Part shown: positions 9,058-17,968 of the stretch, in pieces
How positions within the stretch are numbered: position 1 is the first letter of the stretch
Layout: the number at the start of each line of letters is the position of its first letter
The notes under the pieces: generated by a model
What the model was told of the DNA's origin: nothing
The model's database searches: none
Seen by the model: only the letters and a program-made list of their open reading frames with translations
Program-made: the position numbers and the translations under genes
Assembly: GCF_022429565.1 (NCBI RefSeq)
Contig: NZ_CP092487.1
Location: 1,692,001 to 1,756,000, forward strand
From: Lutibacter sp. A64
GTDB taxonomy: Bacteria > Bacteroidota > Bacteroidia > Flavobacteriales > Flavobacteriaceae
Length of the DNA: 64,000 nucleotides
Direction: 5' to 3'

Positions 9058-10482
9058 ATGAAAAAAATATTTATAAAATTTACAATTGTATGTCTTATTG
9101 CTATAACTGCTGTTAGTTGTGGTGATGACTACTTAAACGACCCTGTACCAACAGATGCTGTTACATCTGATGTTATATTTGGATCAAGAACTGGAGCAGA
9201 GGCTTTTATGTCTGGTATGCTTAGATTATTTAGAGCTCAGTACACTAACAATGATTCTGCTGGATTAAACTCAATTTATTACGCTCGTACAGTAAAAGGT
9301 AATGATGTAATACAAGGACCAACTTGGTTCCTTTACGACTACGAAAATGCTAATAGAGAACCTACTTACAGAAGAACTACATTTACTTGGAACTTCTGCT
9401 ACGATGTAATTAATCAAGCAAACTCTTTTATTAATGGTGTTGAAGCTAGTGAATTGTCTGAAATTGATAAAAAAGAATTAATAGGACAAGGTAAAGTAAT
9501 TAGAGCTTTATTCTATTTTCAACTAGCTATGGAATTTCAACATGCCTACAATTATGATCCTTCTTTACCAGCTCCTCCAATCTACACAGAGCTATCTTTA
9601 GATGGAAAACCAATGAGTACTTTACAAGAAATGTACGACTTAATAATTTCTGATTTAACAACTGCTGTAGCTGATTTACCTGATACAAGATTAGGAAAAT
9701 CATATGTTAACAAAGCTGTTGCAAACGGAATATTAGCTAGAGTATACCAAACTACAGGAAACTGGAGTGGTGCTGAAAGTGCGGCCAATGCAGCTTATGG
9801 AGGAAACCCTTCAAGTGTACTAGATGCTGCTTCTTACCAAAACGGATTTAATGATATAAGTAATGTTGAATGGATTTGGGGAAGCCCTCAAAGTGCTGAT
9901 CAAAGTAATTACTACTGGGGTGCTCCACATTCACATGCAGATCACTATACAACATCTTACCAAGGAACATTTTTTAATAATGATTTTGTAGATTTATTTT
10001 CTCCAACCGATGTTAGAAATATGTTTGAAAATGGATATGGAGTTTCTGAAGATAGCTACCAACATTATATTACAACTAAATTCTCTTTTACTTTTGATGC
10101 AGATCATCCAATTATGAGAACAGCTGAAATGATTCTAGTTGAAGCAGAAGCAAAATACTATAATGGTGATGAAACTGGTGCACACGATTTATTATGGGCA
10201 CTTCAATCAAATAGAGATGCAAATGCAGTTAAATCTTCAAACACTGGAACTGATTTATTAGAAGAAATCTTAGTGGAAAGAAGAAAAGAATTGTATGCTG
10301 AATTAGGTGTAGAATGGTTTGATGCTAAACGTTACAGAAGAGGTATCACTAGAACTGGAAACCATAGAGTTGGTTCTTCAGCTAATTTATTACCTGATGA
10401 TAAAAAATTCTTCTTAAAAATACCTCAAGAAGAAATTGACGCAAACGAAAATATTGATGCTAGCGTAAACGCTGACAGATAA
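9058..10482 (+). CDS. RagB/SusD family nutrient-binding outer-membrane lipoprotein
   Basis: A 474-residue lipoprotein (ITAVSCGDDYLND, Cys at about residue 21). It has the classic RagB/SusD pattern: YLNDPVPTDAVTSD near the N-terminus, a FCYDVINQANSFING helix, GQGKVIRALFYFQLAMEF, VNKAVANGILARVYQTTGNW, and a C-terminal ILVERRKELYAELGVEWFDAKR followed by LKIPQEEIDANENI. It belongs to the main SusD branch, unlike the SusD-like_2 lipoproteins elsewhere in the window. It forms a two-gene operon with the SusC upstream and is closed by a strong terminator. Confidence 0.95.
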   Translation: MKKIFIKFTIVCLIAITAVSCGDDYLNDPVPTDAVTSDVIFGSRTGAEAFMSGMLRLFRAQYTNNDSAGLNSIYYARTVKGNDVIQGPTWFLYDYENANREPTYRRTTFTWNFCYDVINQANSFINGVEASELSEIDKKELIGQGKVIRALFYFQLAMEFQHAYNYDPSLPAPPIYTELSLDGKPMSTLQEMYDLIISDLTTAVADLPDTRLGKSYVNKAVANGILARVYQTTGNWSGAESAANAAYGGNPSSVLDAASYQNGFNDISNVEWIWGSPQSADQSNYYWGAPHSHADHYTTSYQGTFFNNDFVDLFSPTDVRNMFENGYGVSEDSYQHYITTKFSFTFDADHPIMRTAEMILVEAEAKYYNGDETGAHDLLWALQSNRDANAVKSSNTGTDLLEEILVERRKELYAELGVEWFDAKRYRRGITRTGNHRVGSSANLLPDDKKFFLKIPQEEIDANENIDASVNADR

Positions 10483-10502
10483 TATTTAAATAACTATATT
10501 TT

Positions 10503-10531
10503 AAAACCACCTCCTTCGAGGTGGTTTTTTT
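10503..10531 (+). terminator. Rho-independent terminator after the SusC/D pair
   Basis: An 11-bp perfect stem (10503-10513 with 10518-10528, core ACCACCTC/GAGGTGGT) with a CTTC loop, followed by T residues. It separates the SusC/D operon from rlmB. Confidence 0.92.
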
Positions 10532-10547
10532 ATTCAAACAATATACC

Positions 10548-10555
10548 TACATTTG
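10548..10555 (+). promoter_or_regulatory. Putative -7 box (TACATTTG) directly before rlmB
   Basis: An exact TAnnTTTG match that ends four bases before the ATG at 10560. Transcription would then start at or very near the start codon, giving a leaderless or very short-leader mRNA. Confidence 0.5.
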
Positions 10556-10559
10556 CAGC

Positions 10560-11300
10560 ATGGAAAACGAAGTTTCAAAAATATTTGGTATTAGAGCTGT
10601 TATAGAAGCAATTAATTCTGGAAAAACAATAAGTAAAATTTACCTTCAAAAAGGTTTAAGCGGTGCTTTATTTTCAGAATTAAATACACTTATAAAAAAA
10701 CATAATATTGCTACAAGTTATGTGCCCATTGAAAAATTAAATAGGTTTTCTAAAAACAGCAATCACCAAGGTGTAGCAGCACAAATATCTCCAATAGATT
10801 TTATAGATCTTGAAACTTTAATTTCTACTTCTTTAGAAAAAACAGCTACTCCTCTATTTCTTTTATTAGATCAAATATCTGATGTACGAAATTTTGGTGC
10901 CATAATTAGAACTGCTGAATGTACTGGAGTAAATGGTATAATAATTCAAAAACAAGGAAACGCTCCTGTTAGTGCAGATACTGTAAAGACTTCGGCTGGT
11001 GCTGCTTTTAAAATGCCTATTTGTAAAGTTAACCATATTAAAGATGCTGTTTTTCAATTGCAAGCTGAAGAAATTCAAGTTGTTGCAGCTACAGAAAAAA
11101 CTGACAATTTAATTTATGCTATTGATCTAAAATTACCAACAGCAATAATTATGGGTTCTGAAGATAGAGGAATCAATCCATCAATTTTAAAAATTGTAGA
11201 TCAAAAAGCTAAATTACCGCTTTTAGGAGAAATTCAATCATTAAATGTTTCTGTTGCTTGTGGAGCATTCTTATATGAAGCTACTAGACAAAGATTGTAG
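10560..11300 (+). CDS. rlmB: 23S rRNA (guanosine-2'-O)-methyltransferase, SpoU family
   Basis: A 246-residue protein. An upstream GTG at 10521 is in frame but lies inside the preceding terminator; the ATG at 10560 gives the usual N-terminus. Residues about 1-80 form the SpoU substrate-binding domain (KIFGIRAVIEAINSGKTISKIYL). The SPOUT knotted domain follows with its three motifs: LLLDQISDVRNFGAIIRTAE, IIMGSEDRGI and LPLLGEIQSLNVSVACG. The family methylates the 2'-O of a guanosine in the peptidyl-transferase region of 23S rRNA using S-adenosylmethionine. It is a single-gene unit facing the rhomboid gene. Confidence 0.93.
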   Translation: MENEVSKIFGIRAVIEAINSGKTISKIYLQKGLSGALFSELNTLIKKHNIATSYVPIEKLNRFSKNSNHQGVAAQISPIDFIDLETLISTSLEKTATPLFLLLDQISDVRNFGAIIRTAECTGVNGIIIQKQGNAPVSADTVKTSAGAAFKMPICKVNHIKDAVFQLQAEEIQVVAATEKTDNLIYAIDLKLPTAIIMGSEDRGINPSILKIVDQKAKLPLLGEIQSLNVSVACGAFLYEATRQRL

Positions 11301-11334
11301 TTAATAACTAAGAAGTTTTACTGTTTAATTTCAA

Positions 11335-12048
11335 CTATTTATTCTTCTCTTTTGTAATTTTATATTCATAATTCACCGTTAATTTTTCATCAGTTACAGG
11401 TTCTTCTTCTGGTGGATTATAATTACCGTGTTCATCAAATAAATTTTCAAAATCTTTATTTTCCGTAAATTGAAATTTTTCTGGTTGTGGACCTTGCTTC
11501 CTAAAAAAGTAAGAAAAAATAAGCCCCACTAAAAAACCTGATAGATGTCCTTCCCAGGATATTCTTTCTTCTGTAGGAAAAATATACCAAACCATACTTC
11601 CATATAAAAAAACTACAATTAAAGACAATGCCGTTAATCTGTAGTATTTTCTAAAAATTCCGCTAAAAAATATAAAACTAACTAATAGATAAACTACGCC
11701 GCTTGCACCAATATGATATGAAGGCCTTGCAAAAGACCAGGTTAACAAACCTGTAAGTAACAAGCCTAAAATAAGTACCTTATTTGCAATGTTTCTATAG
11801 AAATAATATAAGCTCCCCAACATTACAAATAATGGAATGGAATTGTTAAATAAGTGCTTTGTAGAGCTATGTATAAAAGGCGAAAACAAGACACCTTTTA
11901 ATCCACTTAAGGTTTGTGGATATATACCAAATTTATTAAAATTATAACCAAATTTAATCTCAATAAAATAAATAAACCACAACAAGCAAATTATTAAAAT
12001 AGGAAATACAACTACTCCCCTATTATATTTAAAATTCTGTTGCTCCAT
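11335..12048 (-). CDS. Rhomboid-family intramembrane serine protease
   Basis: A 237-residue protein with about six membrane segments. The catalytic pair is visible: Ser116 in HIGASG and His168 in WEGHLSGFLVG. The loop-1 histidine region HSSTKHLFNN is also present. Rhomboids cut transmembrane substrates within the membrane. The C-terminus (about 183-237) is a soluble acidic tail, PEEEPVTDEK. The gene has its own TATATTTG box 13 bases upstream and converges on rlmB. The natural substrate is unknown. Confidence 0.9.
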   Translation of the reverse strand: MEQQNFKYNRGVVVFPILIICLLWFIYFIEIKFGYNFNKFGIYPQTLSGLKGVLFSPFIHSSTKHLFNNSIPLFVMLGSLYYFYRNIANKVLILGLLLTGLLTWSFARPSYHIGASGVVYLLVSFIFFSGIFRKYYRLTALSLIVVFLYGSMVWYIFPTEERISWEGHLSGFLVGLIFSYFFRKQGPQPEKFQFTENKDFENLFDEHGNYNPPEEEPVTDEKLTVNYEYKITKEKNK

Positions 12049-12061
12049 AACTTATAAATAA

Positions 12062-12069
12062 CAAATATA
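12062..12069 (-). promoter_or_regulatory. Putative -7 box (TATATTTG) of the rhomboid gene
   Basis: An exact TAnnTTTG match on the minus strand, 13 bases before the ATG, suggesting a very short leader. Confidence 0.5.
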
Positions 12070-12116
12070 AGTCCATTCTATTTTAATCTGAAATATTGTC
12101 AGTAATTCTTATAAAT

Positions 12117-12160
12117 GTTGAATTGTTTAATTATAGTTGAAAGGTTTAAAGGTTGGAAGG
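12117..12160 (-). repeat. TTTCAAC/TTTAAACC-type intergenic repeat, copy A
   Basis: Read on the minus strand it contains CCAACCTTTAAACCTTTCAAC and resembles the stretches at 13861-13930 and 20279-20313. All three copies are intergenic. Confidence 0.5.
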
Positions 12161-12180
12161 CTACTAAATTAGAAAGTTAC

Positions 12181-12220
12181 GTCACTGCGAACGGAACTTT
12201 TGTGAAGTGAAGCAGTCTGT
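12181..12220. repeat. Interspersed repeat of GTCACTGCGA..GAAGCAGTCTGT type
   Basis: The segment starts GTCACTGCGAACGGAAC and ends GTGAAGTGAAGCAGTCTGT. It has a higher GC content than its surroundings and the look of the short repeats scattered between genes in many flavobacterial genomes. That identity is from memory of such repeats, not from a search. Confidence 0.55.
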
Positions 12221-12385
12221 TTGTTTAGACCTAGAAATAACATACTAAATAAAGTTGATGAAATTGCTTCTGTTATACCGCCCTCTCAATTGATCTGTGT
12301 TTAATGTGTAATTGTTGTTCAACGTACCTAAACGAAATTCGAAAATCATAATTAAAAAATGCTACATAATTAGTATTTTTACAGA

Positions 12386-13660
12386 ATGAATGAACCATTA
12401 GCTGAACGCATACGACCAAAAACTTTAGATGACTATATTAGTCAGCAACATTTGGTAGGTAAAAACGGTGCTTTAACGCAACATATTAAAAGAGGTATAA
12501 TACCTTCATTAATTTTATGGGGACCTCCAGGAATAGGAAAAACTACCTTAGCAAATATTATTGCACAAGAATCTAAAAGACCATTTTACACACTTAGCGC
12601 CATTAGTTCTGGTGTAAAAGATGTAAGAGATGTTATTGCTAAGGCAAAACAAAGTGGTGGATTATTTACAGATAAAAATCCTATTTTATTTATTGATGAA
12701 ATCCATAGGTTTAGTAAATCTCAACAAGATTCTTTACTAGGTGCTGTAGAAAAAGGTTGGGTTACTTTAATTGGTGCAACTACTGAAAACCCTAGTTTTG
12801 AAGTAATTCCCGCATTGCTTTCTCGCTGCCAGGTTTATATTTTAAATTCCTTCAGTAAAAAAGATCTAGAAGAATTATTAGAACGCGCTTTACAAACAGA
12901 TATTTATATTTCAGAAAAAGATATAAAAATAAAAGAAACAGAAGCTTTGTTACGAGTTTCTGGTGGCGATGCTAGAAAATTATTAAATATTTTTGAATTG
13001 GTAGTAAATTCTGAAGAAGAGCCTATTGAAATTACTAATGATATGGTACTTTCAAAAATTCAAAAAAACACGGTTTTATACGACAAAACCGGCGAGCAAC
13101 ATTACGACATTATTTCAGCATTTATAAAATCTATTAGAGGTAGCGATCCTAACGGAGCTGTTTATTGGCTTGCAAGAATGATTGAAGGCGGAGAAGATGC
13201 CAAATTTATTGCTAGAAGATTGCTTATTTTAGCGAGTGAAGATATTGGAAATGCCAATCCTACTGCTTTAATTATGGCAAATAATACATTTCAGGCAGTA
13301 ACTACTATTGGTTTTCCAGAATCACGAATTATATTAAGTCAGTGTGCGGTTTATTTGGCAAGTTCGCCTAAAAGCAATGCTAGTTATGAAGCCATAGGGA
13401 AGGCTCAGGCGTTAGTTAGAGAAACTGGCGACTTATCTGTACCATTGCATTTAAGAAACGCTCCTACAAAGCTAATGAAAGAATTAGATTATGGTAAAGA
13501 GTACAAATATTCGCATAACTATGAAAATAATTTTGCAGAACAAGAATTTTTACCCGACGACATAAAAAACACTACATTATTTGAACCAGGAAATAATCCA
13601 AGAGAAAATAACCTTCGAGCATTTTTAAAAACTAGGTGGAAAGATAAATATGGGTATTAG
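12386..13660 (+). CDS. rarA: Replication-associated recombination protein A (AAA+ ATPase)
   Basis: A 424-residue protein with all parts of the RarA/MgsA family. The N-terminus [21 protein letters not shown] is followed by Walker [10 protein letters not shown] (46-54), Walker B LFIDEIH (101-107), sensor 1 [11 protein letters not shown], and an arginine finger in LLSRCQVY. The C-terminal tetramerisation domain contains [19 protein letters not shown] and [17 protein letters not shown]. The protein acts at stalled replication forks with SSB and the recombination machinery. It is monocistronic here. Confidence 0.95.
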   Translation: MNEPLAERIRPKTLDDYISQQHLVGKNGALTQHIKRGIIPSLILWGPPGIGKTTLANIIAQESKRPFYTLSAISSGVKDVRDVIAKAKQSGGLFTDKNPILFIDEIHRFSKSQQDSLLGAVEKGWVTLIGATTENPSFEVIPALLSRCQVYILNSFSKKDLEELLERALQTDIYISEKDIKIKETEALLRVSGGDARKLLNIFELVVNSEEEPIEITNDMVLSKIQKNTVLYDKTGEQHYDIISAFIKSIRGSDPNGAVYWLARMIEGGEDAKFIARRLLILASEDIGNANPTALIMANNTFQAVTTIGFPESRIILSQCAVYLASSPKSNASYEAIGKAQALVRETGDLSVPLHLRNAPTKLMKELDYGKEYKYSHNYENNFAEQEFLPDDIKNTTLFEPGNNPRENNLRAFLKTRWKDKYGY

Positions 13661-13860
13661 TTAATGGTTGCTGGTTATTAGTCAACAATCGAAATGTAAT
13701 TAAACCTACATATAACATTTAAAAATTTTAATTTTATACCTATACAGATTAGAATTTTAAAACCTTACAGTTTTAAACCAATAGATTGCTGCAGTCGCAT
13801 TTTCCATAACATTTGAAACTCACCATAGCAATAGCAATTAAAATAAGTTATTTAAAAATT

Positions 13861-13930
13861 CTTCAACCTTAAACCTCACAGTTTCAACTTTGCTACTTTA
13901 AACCTTTATAACCTTTTAAACTACTCAACT
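13861..13930 (+). repeat. TTTCAAC/TTTAAACC-type intergenic repeat, copy B
   Basis: A run of loosely repeated CTTCAACCTTAAACC, GTTTCAACTTTG and CTTTAAACCTTT units lies just downstream of the convergent gene end at 13929. It is similar to copies at 12117 (reversed) and 20279. Confidence 0.5.
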
Positions 13931-14822
13931 AAATACGTTTATATGTTTTTTTACCGTTAACCGTGTCTACATTTAAATTTCCATTAGCATCAACTTCAAC
14001 TAATTGTGGTTGTTTAAAAGCACGCCATTTTATAATGTAAATATTTGGTTTTGAAGTTGTGTAAATAGTAGCAAGCTCTACATTTTCATCACCACCAGTA
14101 ACAATATATTCATTGTTGCTTTTAGTAATATTACTTTTTCCCCAAGTATCAAGTAAATAGGCTCCCACTATTGAAGAAGCACGCTCTTTTTCTACTGTAT
14201 CTACATTATATTTTGCCTTAATTTTTTCGCTAGTTAAGGTAGCTGTTGCTACAGTTTTATCTGTTTTTACTTCTTCAGAAATTTTTGATTCAGTTACTTT
14301 TGGCAATACTTCTTTAACTTCAGTCTTTTCTACTTCTTTAGTCTTTAAAGTTTTAATGGTACTACTACTTTCTGCTATAGAAGAAGTGGCATTATAGCTA
14401 TAATTTAATGCTTCAATATCTACAAATGCCTCTCTTATAGTTGCATGATATGCTTTTTTATATTCTTTAATTTTAGATTTTGCCTGGTGTGTTGAAAAAA
14501 TAGTATTATTATAACAATCTATTAAATCAATACTTATTGTTGTACTAAACATTCCAGAATCATCTTTTAAAATTGCTTTTAAAGCCATACATCCATTATT
14601 AGCTAATTCATCTGGATATATATCTGTTGAAAAGTATGCGGTAAAACCCGCTCTTTCAAACAAAAATTTAGTTAATGAATTAATTTGGTAGGCATCTTCA
14701 CTTTTTTGAAATTCGTATTGTTTTGGAATAATTATATACTTATAATCATTGATACTTTTTTGGGCAAAAGTGAACGTGCTACTTAAAATTAATAAAAAAG
14801 CAACTAAACTAGATTTATTCAT
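13929..14822 (-). CDS. Secreted protein of unknown function
   Basis: A 297-residue protein with a Sec signal peptide (SSLVAFLLILSSTFTFAQ). The first domain (about 22-145) contains YKYIIIPKQYEFQKSEDAYQINSLTKFLFERAGF, followed by a low-complexity linker rich in Lys, Glu, Thr and Val (about 150-210). The last segment (about 225-297) includes YIVTGGDENVELATIY and a terminal GKKTYKRI. I recognise the general style of a conserved flavobacterial envelope protein but no named family. It follows the HAD gene after 10 bases and is probably co-transcribed with it. Confidence 0.75.
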   Translation of the reverse strand: MNKSSLVAFLLILSSTFTFAQKSINDYKYIIIPKQYEFQKSEDAYQINSLTKFLFERAGFTAYFSTDIYPDELANNGCMALKAILKDDSGMFSTTISIDLIDCYNNTIFSTHQAKSKIKEYKKAYHATIREAFVDIEALNYSYNATSSIAESSSTIKTLKTKEVEKTEVKEVLPKVTESKISEEVKTDKTVATATLTSEKIKAKYNVDTVEKERASSIVGAYLLDTWGKSNITKSNNEYIVTGGDENVELATIYTTSKPNIYIIKWRAFKQPQLVEVDANGNLNVDTVNGKKTYKRI

Positions 14823-14832
14823 AATATATTTT

Positions 14833-15513
14833 TTAAAGGTATTTTTTTATTTCGCTTAACAAATTTACAGATTTAATGTTTTCTGAAACAGGTTCTTTGT
14901 TAAAATTACAAAATATAACATCTAAGCCTACATTTTTTGCTCCCATAATATCTGCTTCCCAATTATCGCCAATCATAATAGACTCTTTAGATGTTGCATT
15001 TGCCTTACTTAAAGCAAAATTAAAAATATGTGGATTTGGTTTTTTAACGCCTGCACTTTCGGAAGTTATTACTTGATTAAAATACGTGTCTAACCCAGAA
15101 TTTTTTATTTTTTTTGTTTGTACTTCATTAAAACCATTTGTAATAATATGCATTTGATAATTTGGTTTTAGATACTCTAAAAGTTCATAAGTACCTTCAA
15201 AAAGCTGATTATTATCTGGTAAATACTCTATATAATCTTCGGCCAAATTGTCTATTAAGTTACTAGTAGCTTTAAACTTTATTATTTGAAAAGTATCTTT
15301 TAATCTACCAACTCTTAACTCTTCTTTAGTAACCTGCTCATTTCTATACAGTTTCCAATATTTTTGATTGATACCTCTATAATAATTTAGAAATTTTTCT
15401 AAATCTACTTTAACATTATGCTTTTTAAAAATTGTATCGAATGCAATATCAGAATTTGTTTCAAAATCCCAAAGTGTATGATCTAAGTCGAAAAATATGT
15501 GGTTTATTTTCAT
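14833..15513 (-). CDS. HAD-superfamily YjjG-type nucleotidase
   Basis: A 226-residue protein with the four HAD motifs: I, HIFFDLDHTLWDFE (nucleophile and acid Asp in DLDHT); II, MHIITNGFNE; III, the Lys in AGVKKPNPHIF; IV, IMIGDNWEADIMGA. The cap domain lies at about 15-95. The start region and motif spacing fit the YjjG family of pyrimidine 5'-nucleotidases that dephosphorylate non-canonical nucleotides. The start at 15513 leaves a 65-base divergent gap to the glycosyltransferase gene. Confidence 0.85.
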   Translation of the reverse strand: MKINHIFFDLDHTLWDFETNSDIAFDTIFKKHNVKVDLEKFLNYYRGINQKYWKLYRNEQVTKEELRVGRLKDTFQIIKFKATSNLIDNLAEDYIEYLPDNNQLFEGTYELLEYLKPNYQMHIITNGFNEVQTKKIKNSGLDTYFNQVITSESAGVKKPNPHIFNFALSKANATSKESIMIGDNWEADIMGAKNVGLDVIFCNFNKEPVSENIKSVNLLSEIKKYL

Positions 15514-15562
15514 TTGATAAAAATATGAATATAATACAGACCTTAAAAACTATTTTAACCAT

Positions 15563-15570
15563 TATATTTG
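15563..15570 (+). promoter_or_regulatory. Putative -7 box (TATATTTG) of the glycosyltransferase gene
   Basis: An exact TAnnTTTG match, 8 bases before the ATG at 15579. It supports that start over upstream in-frame codons that would overlap the divergent HAD gene. Confidence 0.5.
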
Positions 15571-15578
15571 TTAAAATT

Positions 15579-16718
15579 ATGTTATTGAATAAAAAATTAC
15601 ACATATTATTTTTAAGTGGGTGGTACCCCTCAAGAGTTTCGCCTCAAAATGGAGATTTTATTCAAAGACATGCAGAAGCTGTGGCAACAAAACATAAAGT
15701 TACACTAATTTACGTAGTTACAGATGAAAATATAAAAAGTAAAGAACAAACTACTAACCTTATAAATAATGTGTTAACTAAAGTTATTTACCTTCCTAAA
15801 GCTTCTAATAGAATTTCAAAATTCTTTTCTTTTTTATATACTTATTTAAGAGAAATCAACTCAATTGGAGATTTTGACTTAACACATCTTAATATCACTT
15901 TTCCTAAAGGAATTATAGCATTGTATTTAAAATGGTTTAAAAACAAACCTTATATTATTTCTGAGCATTGGAGTGGATATCAATTACCATTAAACAAGTC
16001 AATTGGAATTCTACAAAAATTAACTACTAAAATAATAGTTAGGTATGCTAAGTATGTATGCCCTGTATCGCAAAATCTAACAAATTCAATGATTAAATTT
16101 GGTTTAAAAGGCAATTTTTATAATATCCCAAATGTTGTAGATACAACAATTTTTAATACTTATAAAAAGAAAACAGAACAATTTATTATTACTCATATTT
16201 CAGGCATGAATAATGAAATTAAAAATATAGCTGGTATTTTAAATACAATTAAAAAACTTGAAAACTACATTCCAAATATGAAATTTAATTTAATTGGTAA
16301 TAACTCTAAAAATTATAAGAATCAAATTAAAAATTTAGGTATTAAAAATATTTATATTAAAGAACAAATACCCCATAAAAAAGTTGCTGAAATTTTAAAA
16401 GAGTCTAATGTTTCTATATTATTTAGCAATTATGAAAACCTACCTTGTGTTATAATTGAATCGTTCTCATGTGGAGTTCCTGTTGTATCGACAAACGTTG
16501 GAGGTATTTCTGAATTTTTCCCAAGCGAGTTTGGATATTTAATACAACCTAAAGATGAAATTGCTTTAGAAAAAGCAATTCTAAATATTTATCAAAAAAA
16601 ATTAGTTCCAAATAAAAATGAAATGCATAAATATGCTGATGAAAATTTTGGAATTAATATAATCTGTAAATTATATTCTAATTTATATTATAAGACTTTA
16701 AAAAATATAAGTTGCTAA
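15579..16718 (+). CDS. Glycosyltransferase family 4 protein
   Basis: A 379-residue protein. The frame is open upstream to 15432, but that would overlap the HAD gene; the ATG at 15579 is preceded by a promoter box and starts the expected first strand (KLHILFLSGWYPSRVSPQNGDF). It has a GT-B fold. The C-terminal nucleotide-sugar domain has LIGNNSKNY, IYIKEQIPHKKVAEI and the EX7E motif ENLPCVIIE, followed by SCGVPVVSTNVGGISE. It probably adds a sugar in surface polysaccharide assembly; donor and acceptor are unknown. It overlaps the flippase gene by 7 bases. Confidence 0.87.
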   Translation: MLLNKKLHILFLSGWYPSRVSPQNGDFIQRHAEAVATKHKVTLIYVVTDENIKSKEQTTNLINNVLTKVIYLPKASNRISKFFSFLYTYLREINSIGDFDLTHLNITFPKGIIALYLKWFKNKPYIISEHWSGYQLPLNKSIGILQKLTTKIIVRYAKYVCPVSQNLTNSMIKFGLKGNFYNIPNVVDTTIFNTYKKKTEQFIITHISGMNNEIKNIAGILNTIKKLENYIPNMKFNLIGNNSKNYKNQIKNLGIKNIYIKEQIPHKKVAEILKESNVSILFSNYENLPCVIIESFSCGVPVVSTNVGGISEFFPSEFGYLIQPKDEIALEKAILNIYQKKLVPNKNEMHKYADENFGINIICKLYSNLYYKTLKNISC

Positions 16719-17968
16719 GTTTTATCTCAAATTTTATTAAAAGATCTGGAAATTACGTTTTTATTGCCACAATAATTTCAAGACTACTTTCTTTTCTTGC
16801 TTCGTGGATTGCCTTACAATTAATCCCTAGTAAAGAATTAGGGGCGGTAATATATGCTTTTCAAATAATTTCATTTATCATTCCTATGGCTGGAATGGGG
16901 CTAAATCAAGGTTTATTAAGATACGGGGCACTATTAAAACTTAATAAAGAAAAAAACAAATTATTTATTTATACGTTAAAATATGGAATTTTAGTTAGCT
17001 TTCTATTAATTGGACTTTTAATTGTAGGTTCTTTTTTAATTGATTTCAAATTAGAAAACACACGATTTTATCTTATTCTTTTAACATCTGCAATTACAGC
17101 TCATTTTGTTTTCGGATTAATAAAGATTCAATTTAGATTATATAAAAACAATAAATTATTCTCATATATAGAGGTTACTTATAACCTGCTATTGGTATTT
17201 TTTGTCACTCTTTTAAGTTACTATTTTAATGAATTTGGTTACGCTATTTCTTTAATAATTACCCCTATAATAACTTGTTTGTATTTTCTAAGTAAAATCA
17301 ATATAAAATGGAATGAAAAGGTGAATCTTAAAATTATTAATTTTTCATTCTGGAAATATGGTTTTTTTGCTAGTCTTTCAAACGTAACAACTCAACTTCT
17401 TTTTGCTATTGATATTTTATTGATTGGAAGTATTTTAAATAATTTAGAATTAGTAACAGCTTACAAATACATTTCATTAATTCCTTTTAGTTTCTTGTTT
17501 TTATCACAAGTAGTAATAACAACAGATTTTGTAAATTTTACTGAAAAAATATATAAAAAAGAATATATAAAAAAATACATTCTAAATTATTTAAAATTGT
17601 TTATTCTTATTAGTTTCACTTGCTTTGGTTTTATTTACATGTTTGCACATTATATCCTGTTATTTTTCAATAAAGAATATATTCAATTTGAATCAACATT
17701 ATTAACACTAACTTTTGGTGTTACTGGTATTTTAATTTTACGTGGAATTTTTGGAAATTTATTATCATCTATTGGAAAAGCAAGTGCTAATTTTATAATT
17801 ACATCAATAGCTTTGTTAATTAACATTTTATTGAATTATATACTTATTCCAAAGTATGGAATATTAGGTGCTGCAATAACTTCAGCAATATTAATGTGGT
17901 TTACAGGTATTTTATCTATGTTACTATTTTTTTATTACTATACATTAAAATACAATCACATTAAATGA
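16712..17968 (+). CDS. Wzx-like polysaccharide flippase (MATE/MVF superfamily)
   Basis: A 418-residue membrane protein with about 12-14 hydrophobic segments. Typical N-terminus: YVFIATIISRLLSFLASWIAL with GAVIYAFQIISFIIPMAGMGLNQGLLRYG. The best start is a TTG at 16712 that overlaps the last 7 bases of the glycosyltransferase gene; stop codons just upstream forbid a longer protein, and the first internal Met would lose part of the first helix. The family flips lipid-linked oligosaccharides across the inner membrane. Pairing with a glycosyltransferase supports this, though a multidrug role cannot be excluded. Its end overlaps the convergent gene by 8 bases. Confidence 0.83.
   Translation: MLSFISNFIKRSGNYVFIATIISRLLSFLASWIALQLIPSKELGAVIYAFQIISFIIPMAGMGLNQGLLRYGALLKLNKEKNKLFIYTLKYGILVSFLLIGLLIVGSFLIDFKLENTRFYLILLTSAITAHFVFGLIKIQFRLYKNNKLFSYIEVTYNLLLVFFVTLLSYYFNEFGYAISLIITPIITCLYFLSKINIKWNEKVNLKIINFSFWKYGFFASLSNVTTQLLFAIDILLIGSILNNLELVTAYKYISLIPFSFLFLSQVVITTDFVNFTEKIYKKEYIKKYILNYLKLFILISFTCFGFIYMFAHYILLFFNKEYIQFESTLLTLTFGVTGILILRGIFGNLLSSIGKASANFIITSIALLINILLNYILIPKYGILGAAITSAILMWFTGILSMLLFFYYYTLKYNHIK

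Larger units (their letters stand above)
12049..12385. other. Intergenic region between divergent rhomboid gene and rarA
   Basis: 337 bases without an ORF. It holds the rhomboid promoter box, one copy of a TTTCAAC/TTTAAACC-type repeat (12117-12160, reversed), a GC-richer repeat at 12181-12220, and a weak TATTTTTA box about 10 bases before rarA. Confidence 0.6.

Noticed and set aside
15432-15578. Longer N-terminus of the glycosyltransferase
   Set aside because: It would overlap the divergent HAD gene by about 80 bases and put the promoter box inside the gene; the ATG at 15579 starts the expected first strand.
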